DNA from: an uncultured Bacilli bacterium
GTDB taxonomy: Bacteria; Bacillota_I; Bacilli_A; RF39; UBA660
DNA length: 60,056 bases
Direction of reading: 5' to 3'
Assembly (NCBI GenBank): GCA_944358705.1
Contig: CALVRR010000009.1
Span: 1-60,056 of the forward strand
Shown here: in pieces, positions 1 to 9,870 of the stretch
How positions within the stretch are numbered: position 1 is the stretch's first letter
Layout: every line of letters begins with the position of its first letter
Made by a program: the position numbers and the translations under genes
The notes under the pieces: generated by a model
What the model was told of the DNA's origin: nothing
The model's database searches: none
What the model saw: only the letters and a program-made list of their open reading frames with translations

Positions 1-85
1 TCATAACGACACGTATAAAATTTTGTGATAACTATCACCTCCTACTGTATTATTAGAAATCAGTAGAAGTTTCCATAAAAAATAA

Positions 86-120
86 AACTACTGTAAGTTT
101 TTTTGAAACTTACAGTAGTT
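86..120 (-). terminator. Rho-independent terminator of polC
   Basis: A perfect 15-bp inverted repeat (arms 86-100 and 106-120) with a 5-base loop overlaps the polC stop codon. On the minus strand it is followed by a T-rich run (TTTTATTTTTTATGG). Confidence 0.9.
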
Positions 121-3100
121 AAAATAAAGATAATTGATTCGAATCTGGTAAGTCTTGTAATATTCCCATTTCTGTCATCTTATCAATTAGAGTTTTTGAT
201 ACTTTTCCACGTTTTTGAACATCTTCAATACTGATAAATGGTTGTTTTTCCCGTTCCGCAACTATGGCTTTTGCAACGGTATCTCCAAGTCCATCAATCG
301 CATTAAATGGTGGATAGATTTCCGTATCGTTTTTCGCTACCCAGACTGTAGCATCACTTTTATATAAGTCGACATTTAAGAATTTAATTCCTCTAGCGGT
401 TGCTTCTAGAGCGACCTTTAAACTTTCTGCTTGTCCGTTTTCTTTATTGGTTGCTTCATAGCCTTTTACTTGAATATCTTCGATTCTTGCTTTTATGGCA
501 CTATATCCTTTTACCATAGCCTCTAGGTCAACATCAGTGGCTTTGGATGAATACCATGAAGCATAAAAATATACTGGCATATGAACTTTATACCAAGCAA
601 TACGGAAAGCACTAATAACATAGGCTGCAGCATGAGCTTTCGGGAACATGTATTTGATTTTGGCACAAGAGTTAATAAACCAATCTGGGATATTTGCATC
701 TTTCATTGTTTTTTCATGTTGCTTCCATGTTTCTGGATCTTTGGATGCTTTTCCTTTACGAACAAACTCCATAATTTTAAAGGCTTTGATTGGTTCTAGT
801 CCATAGTACATTAAGTTTACCATGATATCATCACGACATCCGATTACATCTTTAAATGGTACTACGTTGTTAGCGATTAATTCTTGGGCATTTCCTAACC
901 AAACATCGGTACCATGAGAAAGTCCTGATATCTTAATTAACTCGGCAAAACTCTTTGGTTTTGTGTCTTCTACTAATTTAATTGTAAATGGTGTACCAAA
1001 CTCTGGAATACCTAGTGTTCCGGTATTACACATAATTTGTTCTGTTGTTACTCCTAGGGCTTCTGTTGAAGTAAAGATACTCATTGTTTCTTTATCATCT
1101 AGAGGTACTTTCATGATATCTGTTCCTGATTGTAGTTGTATTAGACGTAGCTGGGTTGGATCAGAATGTCCTAAGATATCAAGCTTTAATACATCTTGAT
1201 CGATAGCATGGTAATCAAAGTGCGTTGTTCTCCATTCCGCCGTAGCATCTTCTGCTGGGAATTGATATGGAGTAAAGTCATAGACATCCATGTAATCCGG
1301 AATAACAACAATTCCTCCTGGATGCTGTCCTGTGGTTCTCTTTACTCCGGTACATCCCATAGCTAGACGTTCTACTTCAGCGGTTCTCATATCTCCTAGT
1401 TCTTTTTCTTCACAGTATCCTTTTACAAAACCAAAGGCAGTCTTATCGGCTACTGTACCAATCGTTCCAGCACGGAAAACGTTATTTTCTCCAAACAATA
1501 CCTTTGTATAAGCATGGGCACTTGCTTGATTTAAATCTGAGAAGTTTAAGTCGATATCTGGTACCTTATCAGCATTAAATCCTAAGAAAGTTGCAAATGG
1601 CATGTCTTGTCCATCTTTAATCATAGGAATATGGCAATGTGGGCATTCTTTATCCGGTAAGTCAAATCCTGAGGAATAGGTTGCTCCTAAAGGATTTCCC
1701 TCTTCATCTTCAAAGATACTTAATTTACATTCTGCACAACGGTAATGTGCAGCTAATGGATTTACTTCGGTGATTCCCATTAGTGTCGCCACGAAACTTG
1801 AACCAACGGATCCACGGGATCCAACTAAATATCCTTCATCGTTAGAGTGTTTTACTAGACGTTGAGCAATCAAGTAAATTGGGTCGAACCCTCCACCAAT
1901 TACTCCACCTAAAGACTTATCTAGTTTTTTCTCTAAGTCTTCTTCCGATAATTCTTCTTCACTTGTTTCTTTGATGTGATTTCGAACTAAAGATTTTACA
2001 TTATCTACCCCTTTTAGTATTTCATCGTGTAGGGTTTTATGTACTTTTATGGTAAAGTATTCTTCACTTAAATTTTCTTTTTCTAGTTGTTCTTTTATTG
2101 TCTTAAATACAATATCTCCATATAACTCTGTTGAGATACGTTCTTCTATCGAATAAGGTAGCGGATCTCCATACCACTCTTTTGCCTTATCGTAAACTAA
2201 GTCCGTAACTACTCTTGGACAGTCTAGATAACTTTTTCCATCATCACTTTTTACTCTTGGAGAAAATGGTATTCCACCGGTATCAATAATTACTTCAATG
2301 ATTTCTACCATATCGGCAATTTTATTGGTATTTTCTACGACTATTCTTTCGGCAGTATCTTCTCCTAGGAATTTAAAATCATCTAACATTTCATCGGTTG
2401 TTCTAAAATGGTTGGATGGAATTTCTTTGATGTTTGATCTTGCTAACGGATGTCTTCCTCCCCCTGGTACTTTTTGATTTACAATAATTTCTCGATAGAT
2501 TTTATCATCTCTTGTTAGATGGTGAACATCTCCAGTTGCAACCATTAGTTTTCCAGCTTCCTCTGTTACACGAACAATTTTTTCAATATGAGCTGCAAGT
2601 TCTACTTCGGTTCCAAAGTCACTTGATTGAATCAAATGATTATAGCACTCCATTGGTTGGACTTCTACATAATCATAGAAACGAATAATGTTAGAAAGTT
2701 CGTCTTCACTTTTTGATTTTGCTAGAGTAAATACTTCACTTTCGTAGCAACCACTACCTACTAATAATCCTTCCCTATGTGCTTCTATTTCACTACGTAA
2801 TATTCTTGGAGTTTTATATAAATAAGTAGTGTTTGCTAGTGATATTAACTTAAATAAATTTTTTAGTCCTGTTTTATTTTTTACTAATAAATTTACATGG
2901 TAAGCACGACCATATTTATGGATTTCATCTTTACTAACTAAAGTGTCTAATTGGTCCATGGTTTCGATATTACGATTGGACAATTTCTTTAACATCTTAT
3001 AAAATACTAAAGCTGTTCCTTCGGCATCGTAATCTCCTCTATGGTGAGCACTTTCATCCCAGGGTACTTCATAACGTTTTACTAAAGCCGATAAGGAGTG

Positions 3101-4729
3101 TCTGGCATATGTATTATCCATCGTTCTAGATAGTTCTAGTGTATCAATTACAGGATTCGTGAATGTTCCAAGATTATATTTTTTATAGGCCATCTCTAGG
3201 AAAGATACATCGAACTTTGCGTTATGCGCAACCATCGGACAATCTCCGAACCATGCGATAAATCTTTTTACTGCATTTTCTTCGTTATCTTTTCCTTCTA
3301 ACATATCATCTGTAATGTTTGTTACATCGATAATTTTTTGTGGAAGGGGTCTTCCTGGATTGATTAATTCATCATATTTTTCTAATATTTCTCCATTTTT
3401 TATTTTTACAGCACCAATTTCAATAATGGAATCAGCACCACCGGCATTAAATCCTGTTGTTTCAAAGTCGAAAACAACGTAAGTTTGATCTAGCATTACT
3501 TCTTTATTCGGTCTTACTACAATATTTACGGTATCATCAATTAAAGTTAATTCGGCTCCATAAATAGCTTTAAATGGTTCTTCTCCTTCTTTTAACTTCT
3601 TGTTGTAGCTTGTTACAAAGTTAAAGACATGTGGGAAGGCTTGAACACCATTATGGTCTGTTATAGCAATCGCTTTGTGTCCCCATTTAATCGCTTGTTT
3701 TAGTAGAGTTTCGTCGTCTACTACACCATCCATTTGACTCATCTTTGTATGGCAATGTAGTTCTACTCTTTTCTTTTCGGCTTTATCCATCACCACTTCT
3801 TGTTCTTTTTCTATCTTGATAATATCTCTAGCATTTAATACCAATTCTTTCGCAAATTGATCTTCTTTCGTATATCCTCTAATCTTAAACCAAGAACCCG
3901 CTTTTAGTTCTTTACATAATCTTTTATATTCCTCATCATCTCTTACGAACACTTTACAATAGATGCTATCCGAATAATCCGTAATTTTTAAAGTAATAAT
4001 TTTAAAATCTGTTTTACTAGATTCAAAATAATCTGTACCAAAGACATATCCTTCTACTACTACATTATTATCTTCTCCTAGTAATGTTTTTATTTTTATT
4101 GGATCTTCTTTAATTCCTCGACCAATGACACTATTAGGGTCTTTCGCTTCTCTTCGAAACTTCTTTTCTTTTGGGGATTCCACTGGAGTTTCTTCTTTCT
4201 TTTCTGGAACTTTTACTTTTACTACTAAATCTTGTTTAATTTCTTCTAAAATATTATCTTCATGACGAAGAACTACATCAATATTAAATTTATATCCTAA
4301 GTTTCTATAAATTTTGTTTATCTTATCCAAACAGTTTTCTAAGCGCTCTTTTTCATTTTCTGTTGTTGCGACTAATTCTAAAAAACCTTCTTCTATTTTT
4401 AAAGCATCACTATAAATTTCTAAGACTTTTAACTCTTCTTTTACTTGTTTTAATACGTATGGATAATAACTTAGATAAGTGTTTACATCTATATTTTCTA
4501 TATCCCAGATGATTGTTATTTCTGTTGCATTTTCTTCTAGATTCTTCTTTTTTTCTTCTAATTCTTCTACTACTTCTATTGGAAGAGCAACTTTATTTGT
4601 AATAAATACTTCCCAGGAATTTGTTTTTTGATGAATTTTAATTTTTGTTAGTTTTGCACTAGAAAAATATGGATATTTTTCTTTATCCATATTTATTTTA
4701 TTTAATAATATTTCTAATTTCTCCTCCAT
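119..4729 (-). CDS. polC: DNA polymerase III alpha subunit, PolC type
   Basis: Replicative polymerase with built-in 3'-5' proofreading, typical of Bacillota. The 1536-aa length is close to the family norm of about 1430-1500. Visible domains in order: a helical N-terminus; an OB fold at about 215-310; a PHP domain opening with VELHCHTKMSQMDG near residue 323; a DEDD exonuclease inserted in PHP, starting VVFDFETTGFNAGG near 417; the palm with PDIDLNFSD near 1056; and a C-terminal helix-hairpin-helix region. A zinc-binding cluster (CAECKLS...CPHCHIP) lies just before the palm. ATG 4729 follows a GGGGGAT ribosome binding site. The gene ends in a strong terminator and lies 22 bp after an unrelated 279-aa gene. 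Identification is secure. Confidence 0.98.
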   Translation of the reverse strand: MEEKLEILLNKINMDKEKYPYFSSAKLTKIKIHQKTNSWEVFITNKVALPIEVVEELEEKKKNLEENATEITIIWDIENIDVNTYLSYYPYVLKQVKEELKVLEIYSDALKIEEGFLELVATTENEKERLENCLDKINKIYRNLGYKFNIDVVLRHEDNILEEIKQDLVVKVKVPEKKEETPVESPKEKKFRREAKDPNSVIGRGIKEDPIKIKTLLGEDNNVVVEGYVFGTDYFESSKTDFKIITLKITDYSDSIYCKVFVRDDEEYKRLCKELKAGSWFKIRGYTKEDQFAKELVLNARDIIKIEKEQEVVMDKAEKKRVELHCHTKMSQMDGVVDDETLLKQAIKWGHKAIAITDHNGVQAFPHVFNFVTSYNKKLKEGEEPFKAIYGAELTLIDDTVNIVVRPNKEVMLDQTYVVFDFETTGFNAGGADSIIEIGAVKIKNGEILEKYDELINPGRPLPQKIIDVTNITDDMLEGKDNEENAVKRFIAWFGDCPMVAHNAKFDVSFLEMAYKKYNLGTFTNPVIDTLELSRTMDNTYARHSLSALVKRYEVPWDESAHHRGDYDAEGTALVFYKMLKKLSNRNIETMDQLDTLVSKDEIHKYGRAYHVNLLVKNKTGLKNLFKLISLANTTYLYKTPRILRSEIEAHREGLLVGSGCYESEVFTLAKSKSEDELSNIIRFYDYVEVQPMECYNHLIQSSDFGTEVELAAHIEKIVRVTEEAGKLMVATGDVHHLTRDDKIYREIIVNQKVPGGGRHPLARSNIKEIPSNHFRTTDEMLDDFKFLGEDTAERIVVENTNKIADMVEIIEVIIDTGGIPFSPRVKSDDGKSYLDCPRVVTDLVYDKAKEWYGDPLPYSIEERISTELYGDIVFKTIKEQLEKENLSEEYFTIKVHKTLHDEILKGVDNVKSLVRNHIKETSEEELSEEDLEKKLDKSLGGVIGGGFDPIYLIAQRLVKHSNDEGYLVGSRGSVGSSFVATLMGITEVNPLAAHYRCAECKLSIFEDEEGNPLGATYSSGFDLPDKECPHCHIPMIKDGQDMPFATFLGFNADKVPDIDLNFSDLNQASAHAYTKVLFGENNVFRAGTIGTVADKTAFGFVKGYCEEKELGDMRTAEVERLAMGCTGVKRTTGQHPGGIVVIPDYMDVYDFTPYQFPAEDATAEWRTTHFDYHAIDQDVLKLDILGHSDPTQLRLIQLQSGTDIMKVPLDDKETMSIFTSTEALGVTTEQIMCNTGTLGIPEFGTPFTIKLVEDTKPKSFAELIKISGLSHGTDVWLGNAQELIANNVVPFKDVIGCRDDIMVNLMYYGLEPIKAFKIMEFVRKGKASKDPETWKQHEKTMKDANIPDWFINSCAKIKYMFPKAHAAAYVISAFRIAWYKVHMPVYFYASWYSSKATDVDLEAMVKGYSAIKARIEDIQVKGYEATNKENGQAESLKVALEATARGIKFLNVDLYKSDATVWVAKNDTEIYPPFNAIDGLGDTVAKAIVAEREKQPFISIEDVQKRGKVSKTLIDKMTEMGILQDLPDSNQLSLF

Positions 4730-4751
4730 AGTACTATCCCCCTAATCGTTA

Positions 4752-5591
4752 TTATATAATCTCTAACTCATGTATTTTTACAATATACTTTTGATTTCTA
4801 ATACAAAAATCAATAAATTCTAATAAGTCTTTTTTCTTTAATTCTTTTTCATACGGATATTTATCAATATCAAAAGCAATTTTATCACGCATCATAAAGT
4901 TCATCATCTCTTCTTTATCTGCGCCAAGATACATTAACCAATATGGATACATTTGCCTTTTTAAATAATTTAGGCTTGGATCTCCAGTTAAATAATGACT
5001 TCTTCCAGTTAATCTGGTTGGTAACTCATTTAATATTGCTAATTCTATTGTTGCATCAACAATTTCTTTGTATTCTACTTTGTATGATTTTAATTCTTTT
5101 TTTAATAACTGAAAAATTAATTCTATTAACAATTTTATCGATGTGTCTGATGTTACTTTTTTTCCTAATACAATTGTATTTACCTTGGCATCTTTGGCCG
5201 TAGTGGTATCCATGACATCTAATAAGTCACTTACTACTAATATTTGGTATGGTTTGATTTCCATTCTGGTTATCGATTTTATAATTTTTGTTATCTCTTT
5301 TTTGTTATTATCCCATATTTTTAATACTTGATTACGATATTTTTCTGTATCTTTTTTTATTTTTTCATACTCTTTCGTTTCTAATACTATATTATAAACA
5401 CTATCATCGTTAGGAATAAAATTTTTAGGGTCTTTTAGCATTAATTCTTTATCACGATAAGTATTATTATATTCTTTCTTATAATTAAGCCATAGTTTCT
5501 GTTTTAATTTATGAATTCTTTCACTAATGGATGCTTGAAATAATAAGTTCCAGATTAATACATAATCATTTACCATAAATTTTAGATTCAC
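4752..5591 (-). CDS. Hypothetical protein, 279 aa
   Basis: Not recognised. The protein is charged and mostly helical, with many Lys and Tyr. It has no signal peptide, no clear membrane segment and no catalytic motif that I can name. GTG is the likely start because AGGAGG lies 7 bases upstream; the first ATG is five codons further in. It lies just upstream of polC on the same strand, separated by 22 bp, so the two may be cotranscribed. An AT-rich stretch with TATATT/TATTAT elements upstream could hold a promoter. The function is unknown. Confidence 0.75.
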   Translation of the reverse strand: MNLKFMVNDYVLIWNLLFQASISERIHKLKQKLWLNYKKEYNNTYRDKELMLKDPKNFIPNDDSVYNIVLETKEYEKIKKDTEKYRNQVLKIWDNNKKEITKIIKSITRMEIKPYQILVVSDLLDVMDTTTAKDAKVNTIVLGKKVTSDTSIKLLIELIFQLLKKELKSYKVEYKEIVDATIELAILNELPTRLTGRSHYLTGDPSLNYLKRQMYPYWLMYLGADKEEMMNFMMRDKIAFDIDKYPYEKELKKKDLLEFIDFCIRNQKYIVKIHELEII

Positions 5592-5663
5592 AGCTATTCC
5601 TCCTACATCTTATACATAATAATATATCATAAAACTTCATTAGTTGGAAATAGTTCCTAAAAA

Positions 5664-5687
5664 AAATACTCAAAAAATTGAGTATTT
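5664..5687 (-). terminator. Terminator of the 301-aa tail-anchored gene
   Basis: A 10-bp inverted repeat (AAATACTCAA and TTGAGTATTT) with a short A loop abuts the stop codon at 5686. The minus strand continues with TTTTTT. Confidence 0.8.
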
Positions 5688-6591
5688 AAAATATATTTTT
5701 ATAGATAAAATAACCAGCAACAGCAACCACGGCAATAATTAAAATAATTAAGATAATTTTTACTGCTAGTGGCATCTTCTTTTCTTTAAATTCATCATCC
5801 ATTTCAAAGTCTTTGTCGGATAAATCCATGCTTCTTGTGTAAAAATCGGTATCGGAACCATCTAGGATACTTTCTTTTTTCGGTTGGTCTTTTAATTTGT
5901 TTACTTTTTCGATTTGTTCTTTATCTAATATTTCTTTGGATAAAGATAGTTTTTCTTCGATTTCGTCGTCGTCATCCTCTTCTTCTATTTCCTCTTCTTT
6001 CGAATCTTTAGGGTCTACTCTATCCATGATATTGGTTGCCATCAAGTCACTTAATAAATCTACACTTGTCGCCTGATCGATTTCTCCAGCCAATGTTTTT
6101 GAGGTAATCGTATCAATTAATTCTCGTAATTCTTCTTCATCTGGTCGAGTTCTTTCTACTTTTTCTTTCCGATATTTTTCTAATTCTTCTGGATTTAGAC
6201 TGGCTAAAATATTGTAGTTGGTGTTTTTTAGTTTTCTTTTTGCCTCTAACTCGTCTTTTTTAATTCTATTTTTCTTAGCTTCGGCAATTACACTGTTAAT
6301 GTCATATACTTTATTTTCATGGTCTTGATATAAGTAATTAAAATCATCTAATTCTTTTTTTACCTTTGGTTCACCAATAAAATCATTATATTCCTTCATT
6401 TGGTGATACCCTTCTCTAGTGCGATAGTTTTTTTGAGCAGTACCTAAATCGAAAGCATTTGCGTTGGTTACGTCTGTAAAATTCGTATATTTGGTATTGC
6501 TGCCTATATTTTGGTAAAGTTCTTGATTTTTATTTGATCTTCTTGCAGTTTTTGAATCTTCTTGTTGGTAGCGTTCCATTCTACTTCTCAT
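5686..6591 (-). CDS. Acidic tail-anchored membrane protein, 301 aa
   Basis: Not recognised as a named family. A long hydrophilic, charge-rich cytoplasmic region with acidic runs (KEEEIEEEDDDDEIEEK) ends in one C-terminal membrane segment of about 20 residues (ILIILIIAVVAVAGYFIYKN) and only a few residues after it. This is a tail-anchored layout with the bulk of the protein inside the cell. The upstream GTG at 6600 overlaps the ribosome binding site, so the ATG nine bases later (MRSRMERYQ) is the better start. It is divergent from the ferredoxin gene and has its own terminator. A scaffold or cell-envelope role is possible but not shown. Confidence 0.8.
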   Translation of the reverse strand: MRSRMERYQQEDSKTARRSNKNQELYQNIGSNTKYTNFTDVTNANAFDLGTAQKNYRTREGYHQMKEYNDFIGEPKVKKELDDFNYLYQDHENKVYDINSVIAEAKKNRIKKDELEAKRKLKNTNYNILASLNPEELEKYRKEKVERTRPDEEELRELIDTITSKTLAGEIDQATSVDLLSDLMATNIMDRVDPKDSKEEEIEEEDDDDEIEEKLSLSKEILDKEQIEKVNKLKDQPKKESILDGSDTDFYTRSMDLSDKDFEMDDEFKEKKMPLAVKIILIILIIAVVAVAGYFIYKNIF

Positions 6592-6656
6592 ACTGCTCAC
6601 CTTCCTATATTTTAGTTTATCACAGGTTTTGTAAAAACAAAAGAGTTAAATAGTTC

Positions 6657-6685
6657 TTTACGTCAAACAATTTTTCTAGTATAAT
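6657..6685 (+). promoter_or_regulatory. Sigma-A promoter of the ferredoxin gene
   Basis: -35 TTTACG (6657-6662), 17-bp spacer, -10 TATAAT (6680-6685), about 20 bases before the start codon. Confidence 0.75.
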
Positions 6686-6706
6686 GAGGTGGAAGGAGAG
6701 ATTAAA

Positions 6707-6898
6707 ATGAAAGTAAAAGTAAATAGAGATAGTTGTATCGGTTGTGGGGCTTGTGCTGCTATTTGTGATGATGTTTTTGAAATAGATGATGAAGGTCTTT
6801 CTACTTTAAAAAAAGAAGTAGTTGAGGAAGATCAAAAACAAGAAGTACTAGATGCTCAAGATAGTTGCCCTACTGGTGCAATCGAAGTAGAAGAATAA
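6707..6898 (+). CDS. fer: Ferredoxin, single 4Fe-4S cluster, 63 aa
   Basis: A small acidic cytoplasmic electron carrier. The Cys pattern is C10-x2-C13-x2-C16 followed by C54-P, as in the monocluster ferredoxins of the B. subtilis Fer type. The motif reads SCIGCGACAAIC and later SCPTGAIEVEE. An extra Cys at position 20 is probably not a ligand. I chose ATG 6707 because AAGGAG lies 8 bases upstream; an in-frame GTG at 6689 overlaps that site. It is monocistronic, with its own promoter and a bidirectional terminator. Redox partners cannot be told from the neighbours. Confidence 0.93.
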   Translation: MKVKVNRDSCIGCGACAAICDDVFEIDDEGLSTLKKEVVEEDQKQEVLDAQDSCPTGAIEVEE

Positions 6899-6900
6899 AT

Positions 6901-6932
6901 AAAAAATACAATGAATGTTCATTGTATTTTTT
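6901..6932. terminator. Bidirectional terminator between convergent genes
   Basis: A perfect 15-bp repeat (6901-6915 with 6918-6932) and a 2-base spacer, flanked by A-run and T-run so it works on both strands. It serves the ferredoxin gene and the converging 191-aa gene. Confidence 0.88.
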
Positions 6933-7506
6933 ATTTTTTTCTGAATGATTCTATTTGGTGTTCTTGTCTATATAGTTCTATTTTATCACTAATTAGATTC
7001 GCTGTTGTTCTAGCTACTGAAAACTCCCTTATGGTTGGTAATTGATTTTCCTTTGGTTGTAGTGCTATATGATCGTTTAACTCTTGTAGTTCTTTCTTGT
7101 TTTCTTGAGCGATTTCTATTTTTTTCATTCTATTTTCATCAATAGATGCTACCTCATAAGCTAGTTGTCTTTCGGTAATATTTTTACAACAAGAACGAAA
7201 TTCTTGATATAGTTTACTGTTCATTCCTACTTTATTTATTAAACCCATGGCTATTTTTTCTTGTAGTAATACTTGTTCTTGTCCTTTTAAACCTAATTCT
7301 ATATCACAAGCAAACCAAGGAAATCTACTATATCTTTGATTTAGTTGAAAACCATCCTCATCCATTCGCATTTGTGACTGTCCCACAATGTCTTCCGTTT
7401 CTAACATTGCTTTTTCTATTAATAACCTTATTATAGAATCTGCGAACTTTTCTTGTTGTCTACCTCTTTGATTTTGTTTAATTTTAATATTATCCTCTGG
7501 TGTCAT
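6931..7506 (-). CDS. Hypothetical protein, 191 aa
   Basis: Not recognised. A hydrophilic, largely helical protein with no signal peptide or membrane segment. Short distinctive stretches are SRFPWFACDIEL near residue 65 and two adjacent Cys (RSCCKN) near 110. I chose the ATG at 7506 because AAAGGAAAG lies 7 bases upstream, whereas the earlier ATG at 7527 has no ribosome binding site. It follows the ABC exporter operon on the same strand after 56 bp. The function is unknown. Confidence 0.72.
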   Translation of the reverse strand: MTPEDNIKIKQNQRGRQQEKFADSIIRLLIEKAMLETEDIVGQSQMRMDEDGFQLNQRYSRFPWFACDIELGLKGQEQVLLQEKIAMGLINKVGMNSKLYQEFRSCCKNITERQLAYEVASIDENRMKKIEIAQENKKELQELNDHIALQPKENQLPTIREFSVARTTANLISDKIELYRQEHQIESFRKK

Positions 7507-7561
7507 GAATCTTCTTTCCTTTCGCATTTACTATAACTGTTTTTCTCTGTTTTGTCAATTT

Positions 7562-8215
7562 TTATAGTAATTCTACGGATTCTTCTTCCTTAGTAACTAC
7601 TCCATCATTAAATTTATACATTTCATCACAAAGAACTTCCATATCCTCTTTAATATGGGTTGCTAGAATAATTAGCTTGTTTTTCTTTTTTTCTTCTAAT
7701 AAAATGTTTCTTATATTTTTTGCACTCTCTTCGTCTAGTCCATTGAATGGTTCATCTAGAATTAATATTTCTGGGTCTTCCATTAATACTTGAGCAATTC
7801 CTAATTTTTGTTTCATTCCTAGAGAGTATTTGTAGTATCGTTTGTCTTTTTCTTCTTCTAACCCTACTTTCTTTATGGTTTCTTCAATTTCTTGTTCTCC
7901 TATTTTCTTTTGAATGTCTGCTAGTAGTTCTAGATTTTCTTTTCCAGATAATTCTGAAATAAAAGATGGTCTTTCGATTAGTGCTCTAGTACTTGGGGGA
8001 TACTTCTTGTTTTTAATTATATTTTCCCCATCAAATAATATTTCTCCTGTCGTTGGTTCTAAAAAAGCACAAATTAATTTTAATAATACGGTCTTTCCAG
8101 AACCATTATGACCAACAAATCCATAAATGTGACCAGATTCTAAAGTCATAGATACATTTTTTAATACTTCGATGTCTTTAAACTTTTTTGATACATTTTT
8201 TATCTCAATTTTCAT
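7562..8215 (-). CDS. ABC transporter ATP-binding protein
   Basis: ATPase of an ABC-2 type exporter. Visible motifs: Walker A GHNGSGKT near residue 40, the signature as YSLGMKQK, Walker B ILILDEP followed by FNGLDEESA, and the H-loop in LATHIKED. At 217 aa it is a single short domain, as in antibiotic or lantibiotic exporter ATPases. ATG 8215 follows AAAGGAGGGA. The first bases overlap the end of the upstream permease by 11 nt, so the two are translationally coupled. The substrate cannot be inferred. Confidence 0.93.
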   Translation of the reverse strand: MKIEIKNVSKKFKDIEVLKNVSMTLESGHIYGFVGHNGSGKTVLLKLICAFLEPTTGEILFDGENIIKNKKYPPSTRALIERPSFISELSGKENLELLADIQKKIGEQEIEETIKKVGLEEEKDKRYYKYSLGMKQKLGIAQVLMEDPEILILDEPFNGLDEESAKNIRNILLEEKKKNKLIILATHIKEDMEVLCDEMYKFNDGVVTKEEESVELL

Positions 8216-8954
8216 AGGATTCCCTCCTTTTTTGTTTTGTTCCAAGAATTCCTAATATTATTATAAAAAGAATAAATAAAATTACAAAGATAATAAAATT
8301 CATCATTTCTTTTGGAAATGTATGGTAGTCTAATAGATAGTAATAATTCCAGGGCATAAGAGAAAATTTTATCGTCGTTGGTGGAGTTATAAACAGAAAA
8401 CCTATCAAATATAAGATATTTAATATTACCGTTTTACTTTCCTTTAGGATTACAAAAATCGTGGTATTTAAAACCATAAAAAGTATCGCCAATAAATAGA
8501 ATTTTATCATTATATAAATTGCATATATATTGGTTTTTATACCATAATTAAATACTTCTTTGGTATCATAGCTACCTAACATAATTAAATTATTTAAACA
8601 TAGATAAATAAAAAAATAACAAAGTAATAAGATTCCATTAATTTGTAATACTAGACCTATTAGTTTTTTTATGACATTCTTTTTGTTTTGTAGACGTATT
8701 AGATAAGTATCATGTTCATAAAAGCCAACACAGGTATTTATGGTTACTAGTAAAAAGAACGCATGAAATAAAAGAATAAAAATCATATTGCTATGACAGT
8801 ATATGATACCAGAGAATAGATTTCTTTCTTGTTCATTAAAATTAAAGGCAGCAAAAAGAGCTAGTGCAATTAGAAGAAACATTAATATTTTAAATCTAGA
8901 AGTATTCATGATGGAATCGATTAAGGGCTTATTTTTAAACCATTTCTTTTTCAT
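8205..8954 (-). CDS. ABC-2 type permease-like membrane protein (second subunit)
   Basis: A 249-aa integral membrane protein with about six hydrophobic segments and a basic N-terminus. It lies between a second membrane protein upstream (20-bp overlap) and the ATPase downstream (11-bp overlap), so it is a permease subunit of the same exporter. No family motif stands out beyond ABC-2-like topology. AAGGTGG precedes ATG 8954. Confidence 0.82.
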   Translation of the reverse strand: MKKKWFKNKPLIDSIMNTSRFKILMFLLIALALFAAFNFNEQERNLFSGIIYCHSNMIFILLFHAFFLLVTINTCVGFYEHDTYLIRLQNKKNVIKKLIGLVLQINGILLLCYFFIYLCLNNLIMLGSYDTKEVFNYGIKTNIYAIYIMIKFYLLAILFMVLNTTIFVILKESKTVILNILYLIGFLFITPPTTIKFSLMPWNYYYLLDYHTFPKEMMNFIIFVILFILFIIILGILGTKQKRRESYEN

Positions 8955-9768
8955 TGGTTATAACCACCTTTTCTTTGTTTCTATATATATAAAAGTAATT
9001 GATTGCAAATAGTAAAAATGTAACTGTAGATAATGCTAATAGATAAAGTAGGAAATTGACCTTTGGATCGTTATAAAGAAGAAAAAGATAAAACGTTAGA
9101 TAAGTAGCGTCTATTTTGCAGTTAAAATAAAGATCTAGAAACATATAAGGAATTACATGTAGAGCTACTAAAGAAATGATCCAGGTAATATAAGTAAATA
9201 AAATAAGTAAAATTTTATTTTTTGTTTTGTTTAAAAATAATAGTGAATAGAAACTAACTAAGACTCCTTGAATATATAGTAAAATTGTTGTTTTTACGAT
9301 AAACCAAGGAAACTGGTGATAGGTTGAAGCATCGTAGTATCCACCGTATTCTATCATCGATGAAATGTCATTTCCTCCCTTGGCTAAGATAACACTAATT
9401 AATAAAAATATAAATAAAACTAATGGATAGATAAGAGCTGTTTTTAAGGATGAGAAAAATAATTTCTTTTTTAATTCTTGATAAGACATTCTTGTTAAAT
9501 AGTTTTTTATGTTACCATTTTTAAATTTGTTATGCCACTCGTCTATGATTAATAACATTACTGATAGTGGTACTAAAAATATTAAATGCCAACTTTGATA
9601 CATTAACATTTCAAAAAATACTCCTCTAACATCGGTCATTTTATGGTCTATTATCATGGCGGTATCTTTCAAATAATAATTTAGAGTACCAACTATTGCT
9701 ATTAGTAATATTAAAAATGCGATTACACTTAACCACCTAGTTTTTATTATTTTTAAAACTTTTCTCAT
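8935..9768 (-). CDS. ABC-2 type permease-like membrane protein (first subunit)
   Basis: A 277-aa integral membrane protein, first gene of the three-gene exporter. A membrane segment near residues 13-33 is followed by a long extracytoplasmic loop, then further segments, the last near 250-270. Its cytoplasmic loop (LTRMSYQELKKKLFFSSL) resembles the coupling region of ABC-2 permeases. ATG 9768 follows AAAGGTGAG. It is divergent from the zinc-ribbon pair at 9871. The substrate is unknown; a peptide or drug exporter is the usual role. Confidence 0.82.
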   Translation of the reverse strand: MRKVLKIIKTRWLSVIAFLILLIAIVGTLNYYLKDTAMIIDHKMTDVRGVFFEMLMYQSWHLIFLVPLSVMLLIIDEWHNKFKNGNIKNYLTRMSYQELKKKLFFSSLKTALIYPLVLFIFLLISVILAKGGNDISSMIEYGGYYDASTYHQFPWFIVKTTILLYIQGVLVSFYSLLFLNKTKNKILLILFTYITWIISLVALHVIPYMFLDLYFNCKIDATYLTFYLFLLYNDPKVNFLLYLLALSTVTFLLFAINYFYIYRNKEKVVITNEKEMV

Positions 9769-9870
9769 ATGCTCTCACCTTTACACTTATTATTTTTAGT
9801 ATATCATATTTTTTTCTTTTCGCTTTTCTTTTTTACTATATTTTTTTATACTGATTATAGAGGTGATTCT

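Noticed and set aside
1..44. Possible gene start on the minus strand running off the left edge (AGGAGG at 38-43, then a frame reading TKFYTCRY)
   Set aside because: No ATG/GTG/TTG at proper distance from the ribosome binding site; only ATC or ATA would fit, and too little sequence is visible to support a coding call.
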